Under the pieces are notes generated by a model, which worked only from the letters and a program-made list of their open reading frames with translations, was not told the DNA's origin and made no database searches. DNA of 64,000 bases from the NCBI GenBank assembly GCA_019359545.1, contig JAHHHB010000012.1, forward strand, positions 51,929 through 115,928, given 5' to 3'. This DNA is from Desmonostoc geniculatum HA4340-LM1 (GTDB taxonomy: Bacteria > Cyanobacteriota > Cyanobacteriia > Cyanobacteriales > Nostocaceae). Numbering within the stretch: the first letter of the stretch is position 1; each line of letters opens with the position of its first letter. Both the position numbers and the translations under genes were made by a program. Positions 1 to 8,538 of the stretch are shown here, in pieces.

Positions 1-9
1 ATATGAACA

Positions 10-194
10 ATGAAAAATGAGGGGAGTGGGGAGATGAGGGAGATGAGGGAGATGAGGGAGATGAGGGAGTGTGGGGAGTGTGGGGAGTGTGGGGAGTGTG
101 GGGGGAAAGATTTCTTCCCCATCCTCGCACACCTCCCACACCTCCCACACTTCCTGCTTGCCCAATGCCCCATGCCCCATGCCCCATGCCCAAA
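10..194. repeat. Low-complexity tandem repeat block (STRR-like)
   Basis: The block has runs of GATGAGGGA, then GTGTGGGGA units, then their near-complement CACACCTCC, and ends with the heptamer CCCATGC. The two halves can pair into a long imperfect hairpin. Open frames through it have only repetitive translations and are not genes. Relatives lie at 8580-8700, 12787-12981 and 14630-14806. It lies directly downstream of the murE stop codon. Confidence 0.85.
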
Positions 195-1688
195 TTAGCT
201 TAGTCTTGCCTGTAAAGCGTCCCGCGCGTGTTCTCGGTCATCAAAATGGATTTTTTCGGTACCGAGAATTTGGTAGTCTTCATGACCTTTACCGGCCAGT
301 AATACGCCATCACCGGGTTGTGCTTGTAAAATAGCGGTACGAATTGCGATCGCTCGATCGCAAATTACTGTAGGCTGTAGGGTTTCGGGAATTCCCGCCA
401 AAATGTCCTCTAAAATCCGTTCTGGGTTTTCGGTACGCGGATTATCCGATGTCACCACCGCCCAATCAGCTAATTCAGCCGCTATTTTACCCATTTTTGG
501 GCGTTTGGTGCGATCGCGATCGCCACCACAACCAAACACACAAATCATCTTCCCACGTATAAACGGACGTGCCGCTTTGAGCAAATTCTCTAAGCTATCT
601 GGGGTATGAGCATAATCTACAATCACGCTAATATCTTGCTCAGAGGCAATTTGCACCCGTTCCATCCGTCCGGGAACTCCTGGGAAATCAGGTATTACAG
701 ATGCCACTAATTGCAAATCTAAACCTAAGTGTAAAACTGCTCCTACCGCTGCCAAAAGATTTTCTAAATTATATTGACCGACTAAAGGCGATCGAAAAGC
801 CACATCACCCTTTGGTGTATGCAAAGTCCCACTGACACCATTCGGCTGGTAACTTAAGTCACTCATCCATAAATCAGCGCTGTTATCGTTGACACTATAA
901 CTCCAAACTTGTTCGGGGTTTAAGGAAGCAATTAACCGCTGGCCGTAAGAATCATCAGCGTTAATTATCGCCCGTCCCTTGAGATATTCAGGGCTAAACA
1001 ACAACGCTTTGGCGGCAAAATAATCTTCCATGTCGGTGTGGTAATCGAGATGGTCTTGAGTAAGATTACTGAATACCCCTACCTCAAATTTACAACCCAA
1101 CACTCGACCTTGTGCCAAAGCGTGGGAACTGACTTCCATCACCCCAAACTCATTACCAGCATCCACAGCCTCAGCTAACTGCTGTTGCAGTTCCACCGCA
1201 AACGGCGTCGTGTGGACAGCAGTTTGTTCAAAACCAGGCCAACGAGTGTAGAGAGTCCCCATCAAAGCCGTAGCTAGATTAGCTTTGGCGAGGAGAAATT
1301 CAATTAAGTGGGTGGTTGTAGTTTTGCCATTCGTCCCAGTTACACCCACTAGCTTGAGTTTTTGCCCTGGATAACCGTAAAAAGCACTAGCTATCTGGGC
1401 ACAAGCTTGAGTGATGTTACTGGCGCTAATCACCACAGCCTCATCTGTGGGAGGATGTTTTTGTGCAGCTTGGGGAGAGATAATTGCTGCCACAGCACCA
1501 GATGCGATCGCACTAGGCCAAAATTCCCCACCATCAACCCGCGTTCCTGGCATTCCAATAAACAAATCTCCCACACCGCAAGCATGGGAATTCGTCTTCA
1601 AACCGCTAACTTCCGCATCCTCCAAAGCCAGATGCTTAGGTAATTGCTCAACACTATCTACCGCCGTCAGTAATTCCCGCAATTTCAT
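195..1688 (-). CDS. murE: UDP-N-acetylmuramoyl-tripeptide synthetase MurE
   Basis: This is the cytoplasmic Mur ligase that adds the third residue, normally meso-diaminopimelate in cyanobacteria, to UDP-MurNAc-L-Ala-D-Glu in peptidoglycan synthesis. The protein has the three-domain Mur ligase layout. The ATP-binding TGTNGKTTT loop lies near residue 118, the central domain carries HTTPF and SSHALAQGR, and the C-terminal domain has the DNPRTENP motif that marks DAP-adding enzymes. The length of about 497 residues is normal. I chose the ATG at 1688 (MKLRELL); a GTG three codons upstream is possible. The thioredoxin-fold gene upstream is on the same strand, 50 bp away. Confidence 0.95.
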   Translation of the reverse strand: MKLRELLTAVDSVEQLPKHLALEDAEVSGLKTNSHACGVGDLFIGMPGTRVDGGEFWPSAIASGAVAAIISPQAAQKHPPTDEAVVISASNITQACAQIASAFYGYPGQKLKLVGVTGTNGKTTTTHLIEFLLAKANLATALMGTLYTRWPGFEQTAVHTTPFAVELQQQLAEAVDAGNEFGVMEVSSHALAQGRVLGCKFEVGVFSNLTQDHLDYHTDMEDYFAAKALLFSPEYLKGRAIINADDSYGQRLIASLNPEQVWSYSVNDNSADLWMSDLSYQPNGVSGTLHTPKGDVAFRSPLVGQYNLENLLAAVGAVLHLGLDLQLVASVIPDFPGVPGRMERVQIASEQDISVIVDYAHTPDSLENLLKAARPFIRGKMICVFGCGGDRDRTKRPKMGKIAAELADWAVVTSDNPRTENPERILEDILAGIPETLQPTVICDRAIAIRTAILQAQPGDGVLLAGKGHEDYQILGTEKIHFDDREHARDALQARLS

Positions 1689-1740
1689 CTTCTGCACCTC
1701 ATCACATACTTTTCTTGCGCTTATTCTGCATTATTTTTTT

Positions 1741-2013
1741 CTAATTGGCGAAATACTTACGCAACATTTGCTCCAACTGCTGCACACTAGCACGAGGAGA
1801 AGGACGCGGCAAAAGTTCCTCCGCGCCCTCTGCGCCTCTGCGGTTCGCTAAAAAAAGTACAGGCACCTCATACTGATACGCACCGAACCAATCTTCACGA
1901 GTCGTAATATCCCGAATTTCCAACTCAAAACTGAGATTTTGGATTTGTTCGAGCTTTTCCTGCAAACCCTCACATAAATGACATCCAGGTTTACTGTATA
2001 AAATCAATCGCAT
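1741..2013 (-). CDS. Glutaredoxin-like thioredoxin-fold protein (DUF836 type)
   Basis: A 90-residue protein starting MRLILYSKPGCHLC, so a CxxC redox pair (Cys11, Cys14) sits at the end of the first strand as in glutaredoxins and DUF836 proteins. The cis-Pro of the fold is visible in YEVPVLF. The segment after it (NRRGAEGAEELLPRPS) is encoded by bases matching a dispersed CGCAGAGGCGCAGAGG-type repeat. It looks like an in-frame repeat insertion just before the C-terminal helix. The likely role is a small thiol-disulfide oxidoreductase; the substrate is unknown. Confidence 0.8.
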   Translation of the reverse strand: MRLILYSKPGCHLCEGLQEKLEQIQNLSFELEIRDITTREDWFGAYQYEVPVLFLANRRGAEGAEELLPRPSPRASVQQLEQMLRKYFAN

Positions 2014-2186
2014 TTGCTTCTACTAAATTTCCTCATGTCAAAATAGACGCGATATATCTCGTCTTTAGAAGTCATAATATGCATATTAGTTATAAAATTG
2101 CTAATTTTAAATTTGAGAGAAGTCAAAAGCTTCTAGTTTACTGATACTCAGAACAAGGCGTGATTTTGCACAAGGAGATAACGACC

Positions 2187-2750
2187 ATGACTCAAGTCAA
2201 ATCTCAAATCACACTAAAAGAATTCCTTGCACTTTCTGAAGGGGAAGGGGATATCACCTACGAATTAGTTGATGGAGAACTCAAACCCAAAATGGCACCA
2301 AAAAGATTCCATTCACGATTGACCCTTGCCCTGAGTATACTTCTAACTCAATGGGCGCAAAATCGCGGTGAGGTTGGTATTGAGTGGGCAATTACCTTAA
2401 AACGTCAAGGTCGAGACTGGGTGCCAATACCAGACTTACTTTATGTCTCCTATTCTCGACTTAACAGTGACTTAATTGAGGATGAAGCCTGTCCCATACC
2501 TCCAGATTTAGCTATTGAAATTATCTCTCCCGACCAAACTTTTGGAGAAATGAGTGCAAAAGCCACAGATTATCTCGATGCAGGTGTGATGAGAGTTTGG
2601 GTTGTGGACGCAAAAGCGAAAACCGTCACTATTTTTTATCCTGATGCCCGACCTCAAACAAAAAGTGGTGCCGATATTTTAGAAGATTCTGTGCTTGAAG
2701 GACTGCAAATTACAGCCGAACAAATTTTTCAACAAGCGGGAATTTCGTAA
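2187..2750 (+). CDS. Uma2 family (DUF820) putative endonuclease
   Basis: A 187-residue protein of the Uma2/DUF820 family, a restriction-endonuclease-like PD-(D/E)xK fold greatly expanded in filamentous cyanobacteria. Visible signatures are the N-terminal ITLKEFLAL helix, the ELVDGEL strand, the VPIPDLLYVS strand (catalytic Asp) and PDLAIEIISPDQ. The C-terminus TAEQIF is typical. The start at 2187 is favoured over the ATG at 2160 because AAGGAG lies 6-10 bases upstream and MTQVKSQ resembles family N-termini. The biological role of the family is not established; I infer only the fold. Confidence 0.85.
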   Translation: MTQVKSQITLKEFLALSEGEGDITYELVDGELKPKMAPKRFHSRLTLALSILLTQWAQNRGEVGIEWAITLKRQGRDWVPIPDLLYVSYSRLNSDLIEDEACPIPPDLAIEIISPDQTFGEMSAKATDYLDAGVMRVWVVDAKAKTVTIFYPDARPQTKSGADILEDSVLEGLQITAEQIFQQAGIS

Positions 2751-3014
2751 AGACAGAATTCAGAATTCAGAATTCAGAATTCTGAATCAATTAGTGTTAG
2801 TTAGGGAATGAAACCCATATATTTATTTGCAATTATAGCGTTTCTCGGTCTAATGAAGTACATCCGTAGGGGCGAACGTCCATTCGCCCCTACAACGTGC
2901 GATATAATCTTGTACCTCACTTGAATGGGAATCGCTATAGTACAGAATTCATACTGAATTCTGAATTCTGACTCCTGAATTCTTCTTCATAATTTATTTA
3001 ACACATAACATCCT
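2751..3014. repeat. Intergenic repeats between two Uma2 genes
   Basis: Direct copies of AGAATTCAGAATTC follow the first Uma2 gene (2753-2785), and related ATTCTGAATTCTGACTCCTG copies lie at 2942-2983. Between them, 2866-2893 is a 28-nt near-palindrome starting GTAGGGGCGAACG and ending TTCGCCCCTAC. It is preceded by TAATGAAGTACA, a flank shared with similar palindromes near 26860 and 30570. Confidence 0.8.
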
Positions 3015-3671
3015 ATGGTTACACTTCAACTTAAACAAATTCAAGTTCCTCCAGGGGAAAGAATAATCCTAGAAGATGTAAGTTGGCAACTATTTGAAGC
3101 AATTGTTGATGAGTTAGGAGAACATCGTGGAAGTCGAGTCGCATACAGCCAAGGAACTTTAGAAATTATGGCTCCATTACCAGAACATGAGCGAGCTAAA
3201 GTCATCATCGGAGATTTAGTAAAAGTCTTACTGGATGAACTCGATCGCAATTGGGAATGTCTAGGTTCGACTACCTTTAAGCGAAAAGATATCAGTGCAG
3301 GTCTTGAACCTGATGATAGTTTTTATATTCAAAACTATCAGCTAATGATTGGCAAAGACCGAATTGACCTAACTATTGATCCTCCTCCTGATTTGGCAAT
3401 TGAAATTGATGTCACTTCTAGAACCAAAATTAGTGCATATCAGGCGTTGAGAGTACCTGAAATATGGCGATATGAAAACAGAAACCTAGAAATTAACTTG
3501 TTGCAAGGTGAACAATATGTGAAGTCCCAAACAAGCCCTACATTTCCTGATTTTCCTATTACTGAACTTATTCCCACATTTGTGGAAATGGCACGAACTA
3601 CAGGAACAAGTTCAGCAATCAGAAACTTTCGACAATGGGTAAGAGAACAGATGCAAGATAGAGAAACTTAA
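3015..3671 (+). CDS. Uma2 family (DUF820) putative endonuclease
   Basis: A 218-residue second Uma2 member, clearly divergent from the copy at 2187. It keeps the family core: YSQGTLEIMAPLPEHE, the KDRIDLTIDPPPDLAIEIDVTSRT region with the acidic active-site residues, and WRYENRNLEI. A C-terminal tail of about 30 residues (IRNFRQWVREQM) is the variant often seen in these proteins. It is separated from its neighbour by repeats, so the two are probably independent transcription units. Confidence 0.85.
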   Translation: MVTLQLKQIQVPPGERIILEDVSWQLFEAIVDELGEHRGSRVAYSQGTLEIMAPLPEHERAKVIIGDLVKVLLDELDRNWECLGSTTFKRKDISAGLEPDDSFYIQNYQLMIGKDRIDLTIDPPPDLAIEIDVTSRTKISAYQALRVPEIWRYENRNLEINLLQGEQYVKSQTSPTFPDFPITELIPTFVEMARTTGTSSAIRNFRQWVREQMQDRET

Positions 3672-3876
3672 AAAGTCAACATATTTTGGATTTTAAATTT
3701 TGGATTTTAGATTGAATCCATCGATAAACGGATGAAACTCGAAGATTGGGGATTTGAATCGAAAAGCGAAAATTGACACAGTTAAAAGTTAAAATTAAAA
3801 AGATTATGGAATTCAATATTTATTTTGCCTTAATCCGCACTTTAGTTAAAAAAATAGGAATTAATTTAAAGCAATT

Positions 3877-4818
3877 GTGACCGAATTTAATTTACAAATC
3901 CAAGAAAATAGTGATGGTTTGGGCGATCGCCTTGACCGCTACCTTTCCCAAGAATTACCAGATTTGTCTCGTTCCCGCATCCAACAGTTAATCGAAGAAG
4001 GTAATGTCCAACTTAACGGCAAAGTTTGCACATCTAAAAAGATTAATGTCAAGGTGGGCGATCGCATTACTCTAGAAATCCCACAAGCCCAACCTCTAGA
4101 ACTCCAAGCCGAAAACATTCCCCTCGATATCCTCTACGAAGATGACCAATTACTCATTCTCAACAAACCCGCCGGCTTAGTTGTTCATCCCGCACCCGGT
4201 CACCCAGATGGCACCTTGGTAAATGCCTTGTTGGCACACTGTCCCAATTTACCAGGAATTGGGGGAGTCCAGCGTCCAGGAATTGTGCATCGCTTGGATA
4301 AGGATACAACGGGGGCGATCGCCATCGCTAAAACTGAAATTGCCCATCATCACCTCCAAGCACAACTCAAAGCCAAAACCGCACGGCGAGAATACTTAGG
4401 CGTGGTTTACGGTGCGCCGAAAACGGAATCTGGCACAATTGATATGCCTATTGGTCGCCACCCCCAAGACCGCAAAAAAATGGCTATTATGCCTGTTGAA
4501 CAAGGCGGACGAGTCGCCGTCACTCATTGGCAAATACTAGAACGCCTCGGTAATTACACATTAATTCACTTCCAACTAGAAACCGGACGTACCCATCAAA
4601 TTCGCGTCCACAGCGCCAAAATCGGTCATCCTATTGTCGGCGATCCTGTTTATGGTTCTGGTCGTTCATTGGGAGTAAATTTGCCTGGTCAAGCACTGCA
4701 CGCTTGGCGACTAAAATTACAGCATCCTGTATCTGGAGAGATGATTGAGGTGACAGCAAGTCCTCCTAGCCACTTTACAAAACTTTTGGAGATGCTAAAA
4801 AGACGAGTTGCGTCTTAA
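3877..4818 (+). CDS. RluD-type 23S rRNA pseudouridine synthase
   Basis: A 313-residue pseudouridine synthase of the RluA/RluD family, which isomerises uridines in 23S rRNA (RluD targets helix 69). An S4 RNA-binding domain occupies about residues 15-75 (LDRYLSQELPDLSRSRIQQLI). The catalytic domain follows, with GIVHRLDKDTTG holding the catalytic Asp near residue 143 and the later ETGRTHQIRVH motif. The start is GTG at 3877; no better ATG exists. A weak stem (TTAACC/GGTTAA with a T7 loop) sits on the stop codon. Family assignment is firm; the exact rRNA position is inferred. Confidence 0.9.
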   Translation: MTEFNLQIQENSDGLGDRLDRYLSQELPDLSRSRIQQLIEEGNVQLNGKVCTSKKINVKVGDRITLEIPQAQPLELQAENIPLDILYEDDQLLILNKPAGLVVHPAPGHPDGTLVNALLAHCPNLPGIGGVQRPGIVHRLDKDTTGAIAIAKTEIAHHHLQAQLKAKTARREYLGVVYGAPKTESGTIDMPIGRHPQDRKKMAIMPVEQGGRVAVTHWQILERLGNYTLIHFQLETGRTHQIRVHSAKIGHPIVGDPVYGSGRSLGVNLPGQALHAWRLKLQHPVSGEMIEVTASPPSHFTKLLEMLKRRVAS

Positions 4819-4895
4819 CCTTTTTTTGGTTAAAGGCGATCGCACTTTTGTCGGGATTTTCAACAAATAAATTATCCCAAATTATTTGTACATTT

Positions 4896-4923
4896 GTAGG
4901 GGCGCACAGCTGTGCGCCCCTAC
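4896..4923. repeat. 28-nt perfect palindrome (GTAG...CTAC family)
   Basis: Positions 4896-4909 read GTAGGGGCGCACAG and 4910-4923 are the exact reverse complement. The downstream flank (AATGGGATG, T-run, CATTGGAA) is shared with the copy at 24987-25014, so both lie in copies of a larger dispersed repeat. Confidence 0.9.
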
Positions 4924-4981
4924 AATGGGATGTTTTTTTCATTGGAAATCTCTTAGGAGACTTGGGGAGCGATCGCCCCTA

Positions 4982-5089
4982 GTTTCCATTAATTCCGATT
5001 TAACCCAATCGGTAGGGGCTTTGGTGGATCAAACGGACGATCGAGACTTCCGGGTTTCCATTAATTCCGATTTAACCCAATCGGTAGGG
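4982..5089. CRISPR. Minimal CRISPR-like locus: two 36-nt repeats, one 36-nt spacer
   Basis: Two identical 36-nt units occupy 4982-5017 and 5054-5089. Each begins GTTTCCATTAATT and ends AATCGGTAGGG. They are separated by a unique 36-nt segment (5018-5053). The repeat contains an internal CCGATT/AATCGG stem with a 6-nt loop, as is usual for class 1 CRISPR repeats, and the GTTTCCATTAATT opening resembles cyanobacterial repeats. No cas gene is visible in the window, so this would be an orphan remnant or a new seed. With only two repeats, a simple direct duplication cannot be excluded. Confidence 0.6.
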
Positions 5090-5507
5090 AGTTCGTCTAA
5101 GAGGCTTTGCCCTGTAAGGTTTTCAGCCACCAAATCGACACCACTCTTAAAAGCATTGTACACGAAAAACAAAATCCCAGAAAATACATACCTCAAACCC
5201 TTACCCTGTAAGCAATCGACACCACTTAACGAAATAATAGGCATTTGGGCGATTCTCTGAGTGGTGTCGATGACCATGTTACAAAATCTTCTTAATTATC
5301 CTAAAACCTAGTTAAACTAACTAAAAATCAGGGTTTCGGCTATTGTTTGCGTAAGTCCCGATCTAAACAAACGACTAGCGTGCATCAGACATGGGATCGA
5401 GTCTGCTTCACTAGTCAAACCTAAATGAAACTCCTACGTAACCCAAGACCGATGCACGCTATGAAATAATCAAACAGATGTACTAGCTAACCGCTGACCA
5501 AAAATCC
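5090..5507. other. Intergenic stretch with a triplicated 12-mer and an inverted repeat
   Basis: No convincing gene. ATCGACACCACT occurs at 5134-5145 and 5215-5226 and inverted at 5260-5271. Further on, AGCGTGCATC (5377-5386) pairs perfectly with GATGCACGCT (5451-5460), enclosing a smaller CAGAC/GTCTG stem (5386-5390, 5401-5405). This lies 48-131 nt beyond the cpcG stop codon and could belong to its 3' untranslated RNA. No T-run accompanies it. Confidence 0.5.
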
Positions 5508-6275
5508 TTACCTGATTCCTGCTATTTGGCGATAAGGTACAGACTTTTCGATATCAATGTTGAATGACGAAACTCTTTGTGGAGCATTGCCAGTTGCATT
5601 GACACTCTGCGCCATAGACAAGAAGTTAGCTGGATCGCCAGCTTTGGGCTTCTGTTCTTGGGGGATGAACCGACGTACTTCTACCTGCCAAATAATTTGG
5701 GGGAAGCCCAGTTTGGCACGGTGGTAATCCTCGTATCGCGGAGATTTGATGTTGAAAGGCAACTCACCTTCAGCGCGAGATGGCAGAATTCGACGGCGTT
5801 GATAAGGCACTGTAGAGTATCCAAAATTGCTCAGGTACTCTTCAGAGTCGAGTATTTGATCGATAAAGCCTTTAATACCCTTGGTAGCAACAACAATTGA
5901 CCAAGCGATTTTTTCCCGCTCGCTGTATACGTCGCGTCCTAGAACTCGCTGTACTACTTGCTCAACAAAGCGGTAGTTGTTGTTGAGTTCGTAAAAGCTT
6001 TTCTTAAAGGTATTAGAAAGCACCAACCCACGAACAAAGTCGCGCACTGTAATCTGTCCATTACGGAGTTGCGACTCTAAGTATGTTTCGCGATCGGCAG
6101 CAAACGCATAGAAGAAAAGTTGACGATATGCTGCTTCGATCAGATCGCCAAAATCTGACGGAGAAAGCAGATTGTCTGTAGAAAAAATTCTGGGCTGTTC
6201 ATCACCCGGCACTTCATATGCAGCTACACGCTGATTTTGACTTGAAGGTGCATATGTTAACAGAGGAATTGCCAC
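5508..6275 (-). CDS. cpcG: Phycobilisome rod-core linker CpcG
   Basis: A 255-residue linker that attaches peripheral phycobiliprotein rods to the allophycocyanin core. The N-terminus [17 protein letters not shown] is diagnostic of CpcG. The phycobilisome linker domain spans about residues 20-190 ([55 protein letters not shown]). The C-terminal part is the hydrophilic core-contact region and lacks the transmembrane helix of CpcL-type linkers. Nostocales usually carry several cpcG copies in the phycocyanin operon; this one stands alone beside phycoerythrin genes. It has a long leader (see 6276-6885). Confidence 0.93.
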   Translation of the reverse strand: MAIPLLTYAPSSQNQRVAAYEVPGDEQPRIFSTDNLLSPSDFGDLIEAAYRQLFFYAFAADRETYLESQLRNGQITVRDFVRGLVLSNTFKKSFYELNNNYRFVEQVVQRVLGRDVYSEREKIAWSIVVATKGIKGFIDQILDSEEYLSNFGYSTVPYQRRRILPSRAEGELPFNIKSPRYEDYHRAKLGFPQIIWQVEVRRFIPQEQKPKAGDPANFLSMAQSVNATGNAPQRVSSFNIDIEKSVPYRQIAGIR

Positions 6276-6885
6276 TCTAAAGCCTCCATGTTCTTAATTA
6301 AAGTTAACAACTTTTAAATCACATATTAAGGGACGTAGTTGGATCAGAACCTCAGATTCTGATAAAGTTTCACGAAACTTAACCAAAAGTGGTTAAGTAT
6401 TCGTAAGAAACAGCGCTGAGCCTGCTGGACTTAACCCACTGTCAGATTGAGCAAGGCACTGCGGCTTCCCAGTCAATGACTAGTAATATTTCTTACAGTG
6501 TTTGCTAGGAATACGGTGTAAGGTTCTCAGCTAATCCAGCTATTGCTTAGGAGGTGCTGAAGCTCACTTTCAAGTCCAGGAAATGCGCTACCGCAAATTA
6601 TGAATTTTCTTGCTTTATCGGGGTTTTTTGGGATTTAGCTAAATAAGTAAAAGCTTTGTTCACATAATTCAGATTAGGAGATTGAGTTTCACTTTTTTGA
6701 ACTCCGGCAATAATTTTTAACATTTAGCAAAATAAATTAAAGAATAATGGGGAGTGGGGAATGGGGAGTAGGGCATTGGGCATTGGGCATTGGGCATGGG
6801 GCATTGGGCATTGGTTATTCTTTCTCCCCCTGCTCCCCCTGCTCCCCCTGCTCCCCCTGCTCTCTATCTCCCCACTCCCCACTCC
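6276..6885. promoter_or_regulatory. cpcG upstream region with tandem hairpins, then low-complexity repeats
   Basis: The region upstream of cpcG holds two adjacent small hairpins: AAGTTT/AAACTT around a CACG loop (6365-6380) and TTAACCA/TGGTTAA around AAAG (6379-6396). These could be leader structures or protein sites. From about 6750 to 6890 it becomes GGGGAGTGGGGA, GGGCATT heptamers and CTGCTCCCC repeats with no gene content. Promoter function is inferred from position only. Confidence 0.4.
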
Positions 6886-7434
6886 CTACTCCCCCTTACC
6901 TATCCAAAATTCCAGGGGATCTATGGTTGACTGACAGTAAGGCCAGCTACGCAAAGTTGCTTCCATTCCTGCTTCCCAGTAAGGTGGTTCTAGTCCCAGT
7001 CCTAAACACAGATGAGACAGAATATTAGCAAAATGCTGATTGTGACCAAAGTCTCCTAGATGGGCATGAGCGTATTCATGGACGACGATACCGAACCAGT
7101 CTTTGGGTGCAACTCGACCGACATCTACCAGAATGGTGATTGGGTTTGTGAGAATGTTGCACAGACCGTCAATACCGAAAGATTGAGCGATGGGTACTGC
7201 AAAAATTTGGATGTGGCGGCGCTCTTGGGGATGAAAGCACTGATGACAGGCTTCCAGATAGGTGTTGATCCGAGCGTTAACGGTGTTAATGTTTTTGCCG
7301 ATCCAAGTGCAAATCGCAATGCGATCGCGCTCTTTATCGAATACATCCACCATACCCGGTTCTAGGGCAAATCCCTGTACCAGATGTAGATAATCTCGCC
7401 CACGAGTAAAAGCATCGGTCTGCTTGAGAATCAT
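6886..7434 (-). CDS. HEXXH-motif putative zinc metallopeptidase coupled to a bilin lyase
   Basis: A 182-residue protein I cannot assign to a named family. Residues 119-123 read HEYAH in the context VVHEYAHAHLGDFGHNQHF, a zincin-type HEXXH site with possible third ligands at His131 or His134. The rest is soluble with no signal peptide. Its ATG (7434) directly follows the TGA of the CpeS/U lyase gene, so the two are very likely translationally coupled. A role in phycobiliprotein maturation or turnover is inference from context only. It could also be a metal-binding, non-proteolytic protein. Confidence 0.7.
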   Translation of the reverse strand: MILKQTDAFTRGRDYLHLVQGFALEPGMVDVFDKERDRIAICTWIGKNINTVNARINTYLEACHQCFHPQERRHIQIFAVPIAQSFGIDGLCNILTNPITILVDVGRVAPKDWFGIVVHEYAHAHLGDFGHNQHFANILSHLCLGLGLEPPYWEAGMEATLRSWPYCQSTIDPLEFWIGKGE

Positions 7435-8031
7435 TCACCAGCCTAAAACGGAATAAAACTGTTGTTTAGAAGTTACCTCTTCTTTGCTGGAAGCTTCTGA
7501 AGATGTCTCAATGCGGCTTTCGGTGCAAAACGATGCAGTGCTGAAGCCGCCAAACCGTTTTACTGTACTGCTTCGCAATCTAATATTTGGGCTGGCGAAC
7601 CAAAATCGCTCAATGGAACTCATTGTTTCGTATTCGGTTGTCAACACTAGTCCATCTTCATCATCCATGTGAAAAAGACCGACCACGGGCACAATTTCCG
7701 CGTAGCCTCTTTCGCGGAGTAATTTGCCTTGCCTTGGGTTGTCAGCATCAGGCACGATCGCAAATATCGTTTTACCTTGATGATTTTCCTCGTCCTCTCT
7801 ATCCCAAGCCATTGTCCCTAACCAGCGCACCCGTGACCCCCCTACTGCAAGGCTTGGGTCAATCTGATGATACTGGCACAGTTCAATGATTTCTGGATGA
7901 TCGGCAGCCAGAGTTTCCACCTGTATGTCAGATTCTCCCGTCTCTGAGCGCTTGAACGCTAGATGATGGGTTGCACGTTGCGATCGCCACTTACCAGCAC
8001 TTAGCTGAAAAAATTCCATTACGTCTATCAA
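7435..8031 (-). CDS. cpeS: CpcS/CpeS/CpeU-type phycobiliprotein bilin lyase
   Basis: A 198-residue S/U-type chromophore lyase, a lipocalin-like beta barrel that attaches bilins to the conserved central cysteine of phycobiliprotein subunits. The N-terminal MEFFQLSAGKWRSQRATHHLAF and the later SPNIRLRSSTV and GGFSTASFCTE segments are characteristic. Proximity to cpeBA suggests phycoerythrobilin and CpeS/CpeU rather than the phycocyanobilin enzymes, but sequence alone does not separate these subtypes for me. A hydrophilic tail of about 25 residues extends past the usual end. It is divergent from nblA and coupled to the downstream HEXXH gene. Confidence 0.82.
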   Translation of the reverse strand: MIDVMEFFQLSAGKWRSQRATHHLAFKRSETGESDIQVETLAADHPEIIELCQYHQIDPSLAVGGSRVRWLGTMAWDREDEENHQGKTIFAIVPDADNPRQGKLLRERGYAEIVPVVGLFHMDDEDGLVLTTEYETMSSIERFWFASPNIRLRSSTVKRFGGFSTASFCTESRIETSSEASSKEEVTSKQQFYSVLGW

Positions 8032-8343
8032 TCTTCTGACTCCTACCTTTGACTCCTGCGGATGATGTTTATCTTGTTTTTTCTTTTTAAACTTGTTGGT
8101 ATATAAACATTCTAAACATTACAGCCATCAGCGCTTAGCTTCAACAAACTCCTCACAAAGGAAGAAACGAACATGTTTTTTAGTAATTGTAAACTTTTAT
8201 AATGTTAACTTCTCATCACTTGACAATATGGACATTTTAATATCTCAGTGCTAGACTAATAGAAAGTGATGCCCACGCCTACGCCTTCACAATACCAGTA
8301 ACAACAAACACCTTCGATTCAGTCAACAAGAGGAGTGAATCTT
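8032..8343. promoter_or_regulatory. Divergent promoter region between the lyase gene and nblA
   Basis: A 312-bp AT-rich region between oppositely oriented genes. It must carry start signals for the minus-strand lyase/HEXXH pair and for nblA. AAGAGGAG precedes the nblA ATG. I could not pick specific promoter boxes or NtcA sites with confidence. Confidence 0.45.
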
Positions 8344-8511
8344 ATGGACTTCCCCATAGAACTAACCTTAGAGCAACAGTTTCGCTTAAAAAATTTGAAA
8401 GACCAGGTAAAGAATTTGAGTCAAGAAGAGGCTCAGGAATTCTTGCTAGAAGTTTTACGGCAGATGATGGTGAAAGATAATTTGGTCAAACATCTGCTCA
8501 AACAAGCCTGA
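8344..8511 (+). CDS. nblA: Phycobilisome degradation protein NblA
   Basis: A 55-residue protein beginning MDFPIELTLEQQFRL and continuing NLSQEEAQEFLLEVLRQMMVKDNL, the signature of NblA. NblA proteins are small helical dimers that act as adaptors, delivering phycobiliproteins to the Clp protease during nutrient starvation. A good ribosome-binding site (AAGAGGAG) precedes the ATG and a strong terminator follows at 8539. It lies about 340 bp upstream of cpeB, matching the nblA-cpeBA arrangement known from Tolypothrix/Calothrix PCC 7601. Nitrogen-dependent regulation is expected from the family but no site was identified. Confidence 0.93.
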   Translation: MDFPIELTLEQQFRLKNLKDQVKNLSQEEAQEFLLEVLRQMMVKDNLVKHLLKQA

Positions 8512-8538
8512 GCCACTAAAAAAAGAATATTTTTCCCT

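Noticed and set aside
10..334. Two overlapping open frames in the first 330 bases
   Set aside because: They translate tandem repeats only and overlap the end of murE on the other strand.
4886..5277. Open frames across the CRISPR-like repeats on both strands
   Set aside because: Their sequences are duplicated because the repeats are translated; no family features or ribosome-binding site.
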